From Artemia franciscana (Eukaryota > Arthropoda > Branchiopoda > Anostraca > Artemiidae): a stretch of 64,000 bases of DNA. The stretch is from assembly GCF_032884065.1 (NCBI RefSeq), contig NC_088863.1:46955797-47019796 (forward strand), written 5' to 3'. Position numbers and translations under genes: made by a program. The notes below the pieces were generated by a model. That model searched no databases. It had not been told where the DNA came from and saw only the letters and a list, made by a program, of their open reading frames with translations. Below are positions 12,126-21,899 of this stretch, piece after piece (the first letter of the stretch is position 1; each line of letters begins with the position of its first letter).

Positions 12126-12335
12126 ACATTCGAACAATTTGGTTCTATTTGGGCCACTTGTGTAAATTCACAGTGTAAAATGTGATAATCTTTTTATTAT
12201 AAATCATCTATTTTGCATATACATGAAGATATCTATATTGAGAACAGTGAAAATTTTAAACTAAGAAAACAAATATTTATTATTCAACATACTATGATTA
12301 ATTTTAACTAGTTAGTTGTTGTATTTACATTTCAG

Positions 12336-12478
12336 GCTCCAGTATGCGAACATGCTTTTTGTAAAATTTGTATATCGCAGTGGTTGAACAGAAGTCATTC
12401 GTGTCCACTTGACAGAGAACAATTAACCATAGGTGATTTGAGGCCTGTGTCAAGGATTTTGCGATGTTTTCTTTCCAG
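12336..12478 (+). CDS. RING-finger exon of an RNF41/NRDP1-type E3 ubiquitin ligase
   Basis: A 143-bp exon bounded by 'catttcag' and 'tttccag/gtattt'. It encodes 'CEHAFCKICISQWLNR' and 'CPLDREQLTIGDLRPV', followed by 'SRILRCFLS'. This is the second half of a C3HC4 RING with the C-H-C-C-C-C ligands (cross-brace, E2-binding) plus the start of the following helix. The combination of CEHAFC, CP(V/L)DR and LRPV.RI is characteristic of RNF41 (Drosophila elgi), which ubiquitinates ErbB3-type receptors in vertebrates. The exon ends in phase 2. The first RING cysteines must lie on an upstream exon outside the window. No downstream exon (zinc-binding or USP8-interacting domain) was recognised, so this is a partial gene or an isolated retained exon. 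Confidence 0.8.
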
Positions 12479-13050
12479 GTATTTGACTTTTTTCTTATAG
12501 GTAGAATGTGGCAGCTCATGTAAATTTAAAATGAAGGCAAGGGTATATTCGTTCAATAGGAACTTTTTTTTTTTAGAGATGCTTAAAGTATAAAGAAACA
12601 GTTTAATTTGTGGTAAAAAGCCTGAAATTTTGAGCAGTTTGACAAAACCCAGGTTTTAATTTATTGGATCATAAATTAATTTAGAAGGAACTTCAGTTTT
12701 ATTTAAACAGTTATTGCTAAAAGCTGGAATAGCTTTTATTTTGTTTTATTCTTTGATTAAATTAAAAGAACTTTCTCCACAAAATGAGTCTTTCAAAGAA
12801 AAGTAAAGAGCTTCATTAAACCAAAACTGAGCCAAAATAACTTAAAATAATCTTCCAAACGTAAAACTACCAATAATACCCATCAATAGATAAACAAAAC
12901 TCAAAATGAACAGGAATCACAATAAATAGCCGAGTCTTATTCAAAACGAGCAAAAATTAATATGAGTAAGGCCATTTAAATTACACCCCCCCCCCCGGCT
13001 TCTGAAGACTAGAACATAATTTGTAATGCTCTAAAAACAATCCTTATTTC
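12479..13050 (+). other. Intron-like, no gene seen
   Basis: AT-rich sequence after the RING exon, including a C run near 12985. Nothing else recognised. Confidence 0.4.
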
Positions 13051-13054
13051 CAGC

Positions 13055-13300
13055 TGAATTTTCCTATTCACTGTAGCTTCCAATATTCTAATCTTGGTTT
13101 GCAGACTTATTTTCCTATTCTTCCAAACTTTTTTTTAACTATGACTAAGCACCCTGAGCCTTGGCTATTCTACTTTTAACATCTTCACTGCTCCCATCGT
13201 CTTTACTAATAATACTGCCAAGGTATGTGAAGCGGACCACCTGATCAATCTTTTCGTTATCCAACGTCACCTTTTTGTCTTAACTTATTCCTAGCCTTAG
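13055..13300 (-). pseudogene. RTE-like non-LTR fragment
   Basis: The minus strand reads 'VTLDNEKIDQVVRFTYLGS', 'IISKDDGSSEDVKSRIAKA' and, in another frame, 'KKFGRIGK'. This is the post-RT region of the EN-RT family seen at 45345-46215, 55150-57590 and 63110-64000. It has no ends and is internally truncated. Confidence 0.75.
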
Positions 13301-13950
13301 AAAAGAAAACATAAAAACCAAGACTATGGAAAAAACGCAAATGATTGTGTGTTGCCAGTTTAATGTACATATACAATATTTGTTATTTAAAGTCTTAATG
13401 GTTTCGGAGTTATTAAGTGAAAGTCATTTAATATTTATTTTGTATTCAGTAAAATGCAAATTATGTTTGGGTAATCAGAACATATTGGTATTGGCATCCC
13501 AATTCATTTTCGTTTCTGCTCGTTTTGAGATTGACTCTGTTATTCATGGTAATTTCTGCTCGTTTTGGGTTTCTTTATTTATTGATTGTTATGTTTGATA
13601 GTTTTACACTTTTTACACTTTGTTTGGTAGTTAAATTAATTCGTGGAAAAAAAATTGATTTTACTTTGTTTCTATTTGTTTTCAATTGACATGACTTTTT
13701 CATTGGAAAAGAAGAATAATGTAAATTTTCCGGTTCTTTCCTACTAAGACCTATACTTAGCCTCACTATGTATATTTTGGATAAAATTTTTCAGCAATTT
13801 TAATACCATACTTCCTTTTGAAAATCTAGTAACACAAAAAATTGTTGAAATTAGTTTCATACATCATCAAGTTTTCCTGAAAAAATTTGCCAAAAATAGT
13901 TCTTTGTATAGAATAAACTGTTTCAACATTCCGCGAAATTTTTGCCTTAA
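13300..13950. other. No gene recognised
   Basis: Contains a short repeated phrase ('tttctgctcgttttg' at 13514 and 13553). The open frame 13326-13598 has no domain and looks fortuitous. Confidence 0.35.
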
Positions 13951-13954
13951 CAGC

Positions 13955-14095
13955 TTTATTGGCAGTAGTACCATTAGTAAAACCAGTAGCAGTAGAATTA
14001 GTGGAACCTTATCTTTTGTAGCAGTTGTAGTAACAGCAATCGTAATAGAAGCAGCAGTATTAGCAGTGTAGTAGCAGCTGAAATAGTAAAGTATG
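13955..14095 (+). repeat. Imperfect (GTA/GCA)n triplet-rich stretch
   Basis: Repeated 'agtagtacc', 'agtagcagtag' and 'agcagcagtattagcagt' triplets with many interruptions. Confidence 0.5.
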
Positions 14096-15100
14096 ATGTA
14101 AAGATTACTTCTTTGTTAATCCAACATCTCTCACATCAAAACTGTCATTTTCAACTTTATACGCAAGGTTGTTTCTAGGATATCGCTGTTACACCCTTTT
14201 GACAACCTGCATGCAGACAGCGTGTTGAGATTCAGTTGAACTTACCCCCTTAGTATTCTATGAAAATGTCATCATGATAGACTTAGCCCTCGTTGTAATA
14301 ATAGTAAAAGTAGTCCTTATAATGGTAGCAAGCCATTTTTCAGTTGGTTCTCTTGCTCTCCCTGGATGGTTTCCCATTCCAAATGAATTTTCACAGGGTT
14401 ACTCCTCGTATGGAGTACCTGGGTCTTGTCTCTAAGACTTGACTTAGGAACAAGCCTTGTTTCTAAGAATTGTTTATTTGTAAACATATGGCATATAATA
14501 TTGTAAGATAAGGTATTTCCAGGAGATGGTATTGACTTTTAAAGTAAATATTAGCTTTACCACTTCTACGTGATTCCATTGCAACTGAAGTCCGGGTAAC
14601 TGAACCTCAAACTACCTAACCCCAGCAACCAGTAGTATAGAATTAGGCTCCACAAAAGGGACGCCTGAGGCTCTAAGTGTTATAGCTTGAATCTCGTTGC
14701 ATATACCCTAAACCTCATTGCATATTCCCTAAGCCTCATTTGCATACTCCAACAGGCACAAAATTAGCATAGTACAAGAGATATATAATTTACATACTTA
14801 CATGAGTATATATTCTCCTCATACTAACTAAAGTACGGAATGACAGAACTTGAAAAACGTGTTGTAATGACATGATTTTTTGTATAAACGTCCTTCTGAA
14901 TTAGATATTTTATTAGTATTAATTCACCGCTTGAATTATAATGAATAAGTGAACTCAAGGTAAGCCTATATAAGCACGTAATTTTGAACTCATAATAAAT
15001 TAGATTTATAAAGCCTTACGTTTAGGAGTACAACAAGAGGGAAGAACTCATATGGCACTTGTGACGAGGCTGGAAGAGCCAAGAGCTCATGTGGTATGAG
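14096..15100. other. Unassigned, with a 21-bp triple repeat
   Basis: The only structure seen is three copies of a 21-bp unit at 14689-14751 ('ctcgttgcatataccctaa' type). No gene. Confidence 0.45.
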
Positions 15101-15139
15101 CTCTAGCAAAATTCTAAGATTCCATAGGTTATTTAAAAG

Positions 15140-15710
15140 GAAAATCAGAGGCTTAATGCCTGTCGGGACTTAAAATAAGAGCTCTGAGTCACGAGGTCCG
15201 TCTAAATATCAAAATTCATTAAGATCCGATCACCCTCTTGGAAGTTATAAATACATCATTTTTTCTAATTTTCCCTCTCCCTTAAGCCCCCAGATGGTCG
15301 ATTCAAGGAAAACGACTTTATCAAGTCAATTTGTGCAGCTACCTGACACGCCAAGCAATTTTCATCGTCTTAGCTTGTCCAGAAGCACCAAATTTGCCAA
15401 AGCACTGAACCCCACCTTCTAACTCCCCCAAAGAGATCGGATCCAGTACGGTTACGTACGGTACATTTGCTTATTCTAGCCACCAAGTTTCATCCTGATT
15501 TATCCACTCTAATCATTTTCCAAGATTTCCGGTTTCCCCCTCCAACTCCCTTTCCCATGTCAACAGATCTGGTCGGGATTTCTAGTAAGGGCTCTGAGAC
15601 ATGAATTCTTTCTAAATATTCAATTTCATTAAGATCCGGTCACTCGTTCGTAAGTTAAAAATACCTCAATGTTTCTAATTTTTCCAAATTAACCCCCAAG
15701 GATGATTGAA
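15140..15710 (+). repeat. Pair of about 410-bp spaced repeats
   Basis: The block 'gctctgag.cacga...attcattaagatccgatcac' at 15180 returns near 15590, with the following 'gtaagtt..aaatac.tca' and 'ttctaattt' also conserved. It looks like just over one period of a satellite-like or dispersed repeat. It ends directly before the Polinton polymerase remnant. Confidence 0.6.
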
Positions 15711-16860
15711 ATCCCTTTGAAACTTCATGACTCGGTAAAGGATTTATTTTTTCCGTGCATAAACAGACCGGCGACTAAGGCCTCTTTGAGTTCACATAAT
15801 ATTTATTTGGTAGAAGATGGGTGTAAATGCTGGGCACCTTCAAAAAAAGACTTATTGCTGACCTTGATCGGAAATAGAATATTGTTTTTCACCGTGTCCT
15901 TTGCGATGGATGGTAGCCAACTGTGTCGTTGTGCCTTGCAATTTGATGAAAAGCCATATATGAATACGCCATGCAGCAATATGTTTATTGACACTTGTGT
16001 CAGTAAACACTTAGAAGCAAAACAAAGTTTGCAAAAGAAATCTTTAAGCTCATTTTAAGTTAAGTCTTTGGTAAAATGTGCGAGAGTGCGAAAAAGGAGT
16101 CGTTTTGACGTTGTAACTGACTCAAAAGAATGTGCTCGAATCATTGCCCATCCAAACTTTACATCGATAACCATCAAATACTCCAATCTGGTCCTTTTAC
16201 ATTGGAAAAAAATAAATTTTATTTGAATAGAATATTGGTGGTGGTAGTGCAATTTTAGAAATCTCCAAAAAACTCACGATGAAGTTTTTAACCATGTGTG
16301 CAAGCTCCAAAGGCCGGAGGAATGACTATTTCAAGTGTTATTAAGACACTGATTCACTCCTATTAAAAGTTAAAACTGAAAATTTCTTAAATAATTTGGA
16401 AAATGGAGAGCATATTAGCTCTTGAATGGATTTTTCCCAACTAAGACAAGTCCATTTATCTGTGCTAGTAAAGCGCAAGGCCCCATATAAACTATTAATT
16501 CTAAAATCCGTGACAGGGAGCAACATGCCATGGTATGCTTGCAGGTTCGGAGGTGTGATGTGTGCATACTCACAATGACGATATCAGACAAGTTTGCAAG
16601 GGGGTGCCTACATACTATCTTAAAGACAATATCAAAATGAGTGCTTATAGAAAGTGTGTTTAGAGTTGTTTAGTTCTAAGGCCTAAAGCAGTGGCGATTC
16701 GTTCTTTTAAATTTGAAAACTACAGAGCTAGAGTAGAAGAAATGCCATGTCAGACATATCGGATAAAGTCTATGCACGTGAGGGTGGTGGGAGGTCGCTA
16801 TCCCATGGGTATATTTGCTCCATATAGACAACGTCTCAGTGTTGAGAAAATCCTTTAAAT
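15702..16860 (+). pseudogene. Polinton protein-primed DNA polymerase B remnant
   Basis: An open segment (15702-16058) is followed by shifting frames that fit the C-terminal half of Polinton-type family B polymerase. Motifs in order are 'MFIDTCVSKHLEAKQ' (about 15978); 'FGKMCESAKKES' near 16070, where the family has an NSxxGKF-type motif; 'FDVVTDSKECARIIAHPNF' (about 16105); 'GSAILEISKKLTMKFLTM' (16235-16290); and 'DTDSLLLKVKTENF' (about 16338-16380), which keeps the catalytic DTDS of motif C. A further segment 'VAIRSFKFENYRARVEEM' is near 16690. The family replicates linear element DNA from a protein primer. At least five frameshifts or stops make it non-functional. The part before 15970 is assigned only by position and is less certain. 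Confidence 0.65.
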
Positions 16861-16869
16861 TCAATACTA

Positions 16870-17180
16870 GGCTGAGGTGGGAGGGGTTTTCTTAGCATCA
16901 TGTCTTGTGTGCATACGAGGCAGAGTTATTGTTGTTATTGTTGTGTTTTCGATGTACTTTTATATATTTAAAAAAAAAATTGGCCTCCCGTTCCTGCAAC
17001 AGGTCTGGGGCTGGAGGATGAGGTTTTCAACTGGCCACCACCAGTCGCCACCACGCCCTGCTGTGGAAGGGCCGTTCTTATGTGTTTTTTTTAAACTGTG
17101 ATATTTTTTGTATTGATTAAAAAAAATATTGTGTATTTATTATAAAAAAAACATTAAAAAAACAATAGGACTGAAAGGGA
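16870..17180 (+). other. GC-richer insert between polymerase and ATPase remnants
   Basis: 16980-17090 is compositionally unlike its neighbours ('gtctggggctggaggatgag', 'ccaccaccagtcgccaccac') and may be a short repeat. No coding similarity recognised. Confidence 0.4.
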
Positions 17181-17269
17181 AATAATTATTTATTCATTAG
17201 ACAACTAAAGTTTACAGTTTGCTGTATTCCAGCTATCGAAGACATTGACGATAATATGTATCAATTTAA

Positions 17270-17900
17270 AACATGATTCACATCGTTTCTTTGTGGCTTA
17301 TCGATATCGGGCAAAACAGCACTGTTAACAAAAATAATTCAAAATCGTGATCAAATGTTTTGGAAAACCCCAAATATTTATTATTTGCTACTACGTTTGG
17401 CAAGAGTCATATGATAAAATAAAGGATATTGAACCAGACACAAAATTCATACTGGGACTTGACATAATCAACATTACTGAACCAAACTCTTGGTTGATTA
17501 TTGATGATTTATCATAATCCATTGGACAATGGTCTCAGGAAATAGCACAAGTGTTTACTGTCCAATACTATCATAAAACAATTCTGTAGCCCTAGTTCTA
17601 TACTATCTCTTTCATCAGAGAAAATGTATGATAATACTTATTTTGAATTTTACCTACTATTTCATCTACAGGGTTGTTCGTGATTAAATTTCCCTTATAA
17701 CTTTCAATAACCAAATATATTCCGTTTCAAAATTTCTACTTTCAGTATACAATCAGGCAACAAATAAACCCTACCGTTACATTCTATTGGATCTGAATCA
17801 AAATAAACCTGAGAATTTGCGTATAGTGACAGATATTTTTGACAGTGAAACTACCGTATATCTTCCAGTGAACAGTAAAAGAGCTTATTAGTTGCCATCA
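17270..17900 (+). pseudogene. Polinton packaging ATPase remnant (FtsK/HerA, A32-like)
   Basis: Walker A is 'GLSISGKT' (17294-17317), followed by 'ALLTKIIQNRDQMFWKTPKY'. After a frameshift the next segment reads 'KFILGLDI' and Walker B 'SWLIIDDLS' (17488-17514). The C-terminal block reads 'YRYILLDLN' and 'ENLRIVTDIFDSETTVYLPV' (about 17770-17870). Motif order and spacing match the genome-packaging ATPase of Polintons and related dsDNA viruses, which drives DNA into capsids. A stop follows Walker B and there are at least two frameshifts. Confidence 0.75.
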
Positions 17901-18049
17901 TGACACTGAAGAGACTAAATGAAAAAAGGTAATTTTTTTCCGTTCTAAGCAGTTCAAAACCGACACTTAGGAAAGCCATACTCAAACAGCCATACTCAAA
18001 GCAATACTTAAGATATTGACCAAAAGTTCATTAATCTAATATCTGAACT

Positions 18050-18680
18050 TTGTTTAAATTTAACCGAGGGCAATTTTCAGTTGCCACAAGTAGTTGAGCA
18101 ACAGACAAAGCAACATCGTTCCATTGCACGTGCCCTAGCCTGAAGCAATATTAAAGGAGAAGATTTAAAATTTAAACGAAAACGTCTTCCCAAGTGAGTG
18201 GTAGCTTTTTTACACTTTTACTGCCAATGACTGCAGGACATGTATACAGTTTTCTCTACAAAAATAGCTAAACCCTACAAATTGATGCCAATAGAACTCG
18301 TTCTTTCAACAATGTGGACATACCTAAACCCTCTTACGTGAGAACGGTCAGTTAAAGTGACATTGATAAAAAGGAAACTTCTGTTAAAAATTATGGAACC
18401 ACAACAACAACAGCAGGACCAAAAGAGGAAGATCCAATAATTTCCAATGTTTTGACAAGTGAACAAAGTAAATGACTCTTGACATATCTCAATGAAAGTC
18501 AAACACTTTCAAAATGATGGTAAAGGGAAACAAATTATAATTAAGGGAAAAAGTTACAATCTACTTGATTTAATATATGATATGGTTGCAAATCGGAAAA
18601 GACTTATAATTTCACAATCATCTATACAACTTTTTAATTACATCAAACTTCCCGAAAAGTCTTATTACCAATAGGCGAAT
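18050..18680 (+). pseudogene. Polinton accessory protein remnant (unidentified)
   Basis: The frames share the strand of the flanking Polinton genes and show 'LLTYLNESQTLSK', then 'GKGKQIIIKGKSYNLLDLI' and 'IQLFNYIKLPEKSYY'. This looks like the C-terminal part of one of the small conserved Polinton proteins of unknown role. No active-site motif is visible and I found no adenain-type protease here. Confidence 0.4.
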
Positions 18681-18889
18681 TCTAAAAAGATTAGTGGAAC
18701 AACATTAAAAGAAGAAGAAGAAAATTTTAAATTAACCTTGTAAAAAACTTGCACACCTACCGTTACTAGAAGTAAAAACAATGATTTGATAACACCAGTA
18801 GTGTTAAGACACAAGCCAAGACGTATTAATATCAACCTATCACCATCATCACCACGCGCTAGTATGCAAAAGGGTAGCGGCCACTACAT

Positions 18890-19990
18890 TACGTGTTTGG
18901 GTTCAAAATGGTTGAAACTTATAAACTTTTTTATGAAATTTTTAGTGAACTGGGAAGCCTCTGCTCCCACACCTCGCTTTTTCAGATCACTGGACTTCAA
19001 AAAGAACAAGCGAGAGAATATCTACAAAATGAACCAAGTTATATCTACTTCCAAATCATATGGTAGGTGGTAATCAGTGTCGAAAAACAAAAGCCTTTCC
19101 CCCACTCCCTCTAATGCAAGAAGATCTTTAATTTCTAGATGAGATTCAATGGCGTCACAATAGAACCTGCAAATGTATTCTACTTGCAATCAATGTCTTT
19201 AGTTGCTATCAATATGCTATTCCATTGCAGAAAAAGAGAGATTTTGAAGTTGCTAAGGCTCTAGAAAGTATTCTTGACCAAGATTGTTATAGAAAATTTC
19301 AAACGGATCGACGTAGTAAATTTGTTAATCCACATGAAGACTGGGTATTGTTGAAATATAATACAATGCTTTATCATAGTCATAGTCCTATAAAGGCTGC
19401 ATTGGCCAAAGGATTGTTAGAACTATTTGACTTTTAATTTGAAGATATTATACATTGAAAATTTTGCTTCTTTTATTCAGGCTTTAGATAAAATAATTTA
19501 AATTTACAATCAACATCCCAATCGATCTGTGTCCAACTTTAACTCCCAGGAAGTTCATGGAGGAGATGATGATACACTTGAGACTTTTCTTAAAAAATAT
19601 TCCAATGAAAAGGTTGTGAATAAGAAGAAGAAGAATTTCAATGCTGTTGATACAGTTAGAATTAATAGAAATCATAACATTTTTGAAAAAGGGAATTACT
19701 TATGGTCCACAGTACTTTTTGAAGTGTCAAACATCCTAGACACTAAACCTATAACATGTGATTTACGAGACAGCAAAGATGAAGAGATTCTCATGAGTTT
19801 TTATGACTCTGAACTTAAAAAAATAACATTGAAATTTATCAAATTTGAAAGATATTAAATAATCGTATACACAGGGGCAAGAAACAGTTGCTTGTTCGTT
19901 GGCTAGGATTCAACCCTGATTTGCATTCTTGGGTAGCATTTGAAGACAATACTCAATGATTTCTCTGTGACATTCATGTCCAATGCCTGA
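18890..19990 (+). pseudogene. Polinton retroviral-type integrase remnant with chromodomain
   Basis: Core: 'CILLAINVFSCYQYAIPL' (about 19175), then 'EVAKALESILDQDCYRKF', 'QTDRRSKFVNPHEDW' (the second catalytic Asp lies in QTD, about 19300) and 'SHSPIKAALAKGLLELF', where the expected catalytic Glu appears replaced. A C-terminal barrel follows: 'NAVDTVRINRNHNIFEKG' and 'EEILMSFYDSELKKI' (19640-19830). The end resembles a chromodomain: 'CLFVGWLGFNPDLHSWVAFE' (19890-19945). In intact elements the enzyme inserts the linear DNA and the chromodomain may target chromatin. Frameshifts near 19210, 19440 and 19860 and the lost Glu indicate an inactive copy. Confidence 0.75.
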
Positions 19991-19994
19991 TCCA

Positions 19995-20480
19995 TTCTAC
20001 AACAATTTGAATAAAAAAAGTGATTTTTGGACAAAACTCTCCCAACATCAAAATTGGTGGCGACTATGAAGTTGTTCTTGTCGATTGTGCTATCAAAAAT
20101 ACACATGATATCCTGAAAAAACATCGTTCATATGAAATAAAAGTTAGACTACAAAATTGCCCATTCGTTACCGAGGAATGGATAACAAGTATGAATGAAT
20201 AGTAGTATGAATGATTTGTGCCGTGCTATCAATAGAAGAATTTCCGCTCGTAAAACTAGTGCCTTTCAATTTGAATATTCAATAGAACAGGGCAAGATCT
20301 ACATTAGTTCTCCCATTGACAATAATAAGGTTATTCTCAACAATAATCTGAGAGATTTTCAGGGTTCTAAGCAAAATATAACCAATGGTAGAAGTGCAGG
20401 GAACACCAGTGGTATGGATTTTATCCATTTCATGGACTATACACGTAGCTTCTTCTCGGACAGTTGCATATTTTCTTAGG
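19995..20480 (+). pseudogene. Polinton minor-capsid-like protein remnant
   Basis: Starts with 'FYNNLNKKSDFWTKLSQ' (19996-20045), shifts frame to 'IGGDYEVVLVDCAIKNTHDI', then 'CPFVTEEWITSMNE' and 'MNDLCRAINRRISARKTSAF' (to about 20260). Opening with FY..L, the 'GDYEVVLVD' strand and the later 'LC.AIN' helix resemble the protein I know beside Polinton capsid genes, interpreted as a penton-like minor capsid protein. The identification rests on pattern memory, not a search. Confidence 0.5.
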
Positions 20481-20639
20481 CTTCATTCATTGAAACATCG
20501 TGAGATGGGAACTGCAACTTTCCCTTCCAACAAGTGCTTTAACAAAAAACCAGTCAAGATCACATTCACCATTACAATATAAAACTAAATTAGGTGGTCT
20601 TTTAGCAATAACAAAAGGTTTGGTCGTGATTACATGTCA

Positions 20640-20910
20640 TTTTTGACCTATTCAATACCGAGACAAATGGTCCAAGACAAATGAGTCATGGGATGGACTA
20701 TTACAAAGGTCATTCATCAATGTCGGGCTACGGTCTTGGCCTTTGGCTCGCTAAGCTGTTTCCCTCTGCACTGCCCTTGGCTAAAAGTATTTTGTATCTG
20801 CTGCCGCAGATTTTGCATCCTCTACGCTACATGATTGGGGCTTTGGCAAGGATTAAAAAAAGTGTTCTGGAAAATTTCAAATCCGATGCACGGCTCCTTG
20901 GCGAGTGATT
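20640..20910 (+). pseudogene. Small Polinton hydrophobic/Gly-rich protein
   Basis: 75 residues open from 20681, containing 'GYGLGLWLAKLFPSALPLAK' followed by a hydrophobic helix and a basic end. Size, the Gly-rich start and a position just before the major capsid gene fit the small pVI-like or membrane-active proteins of Polintons. It is the only gene of the set open over its whole apparent length. Confidence 0.45.
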
Positions 20911-21059
20911 AAAATCTCAACAAAGTGGAAAATGTTTAAAAAGGTCGAGAAACACTGCATCGCTAATCAGTCTCTACTCAGGTTAGAATCTAAAGACATC
21001 ACTCTTATCAAAGAAGAAGAAGAAACCAAGGAACACATTTGTTAAATCAAAAAGGATTT

Positions 21060-21650
21060 CTTGTACCTGACTGAATCAGCATATCTACCACACAAGGAAT
21101 CCCATCCTTCAATCACTTCATCTTTAAATCTTTTCAATGCAAAAATTTTTGATGTGAGTGTAAAACAAGGTTACTATGAACAAATCTACTCACAAAAATC
21201 GCTCTTGGAAAATATTCATTTACAAATTTATTCCAATGAGGGCTATCCCGTGGATTTGTCTTCGACATTTATATATTTACATGTGTTATTCATGAAATCT
21301 GATAATGAGATGCCAAGTCTGACTGATGGAATATTCTATGAAAATTGTATATTACATAAATTATTTCGACAAATCAGTGCCTTCATAAATGGAACATTGG
21401 TGAGCACTAGCAACAATCTCTCAAATTATACGAGCTAGATACAATTCATGTAGATGACACCAAACTCATATAAGGAATTGAGGGGTTAGGCCAATTAATA
21501 TGAATATAAGACAGACAATGACACTACAAATGCACTGAGAGAGGTGACAACTAGTGAACTTCATTTAGTCGGGAAAATAAATCACGACATATTTAATGTA
21601 ATCCAATGGCTTCGAAGAATTTTAAGGTGGACATAAATTTCTCTTGCTCC
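21060..21650 (+). pseudogene. Polinton major capsid protein remnant, N-terminal part
   Basis: Open frame 21061-21438 plus a shifted extension. The order 'LNLFNAKIFDVSVKQGYYEQ', 'YPVDLSSTFIYLHVLFMK', 'CILHKLFRQISAFINGTLVS' and 'ELHLVGKINHDIFN' (about 21555) fits the first jelly-roll of a double-jelly-roll major capsid protein, the shell subunit of Polinton-type virions. The second jelly-roll is absent: recognisable sequence stops near 21650, before a minus-strand LINE. Confidence 0.6.
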
Positions 21651-21899
21651 ATCCAATTTCATTTTGCAAAGTCTACTTGCTACAGCACTCGTTGTAACAG
21701 TCTCTCTCACCTCGACAATACGTCTTGCAGGGAAACAAAAGGTTATAACTTCTGTTGCTTCGGGCTGCGGAAAAATAGTAAACTACTTGTTCCTCATACA
21801 ATCACCAATCAGCTACTCATCGCCACGGGTTCACACATCTTCACCGACTCTTCATTTGTCAATGTTGAAATTTCTTCAAAAATAGCTTTGGCATTTGTA

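Noticed and set aside
18050-18680. Adenain-type maturation protease expected in a Polinton
   Set aside because: No His-Asp-Cys motif set could be read in any frame of 15.7-21.6 kb.
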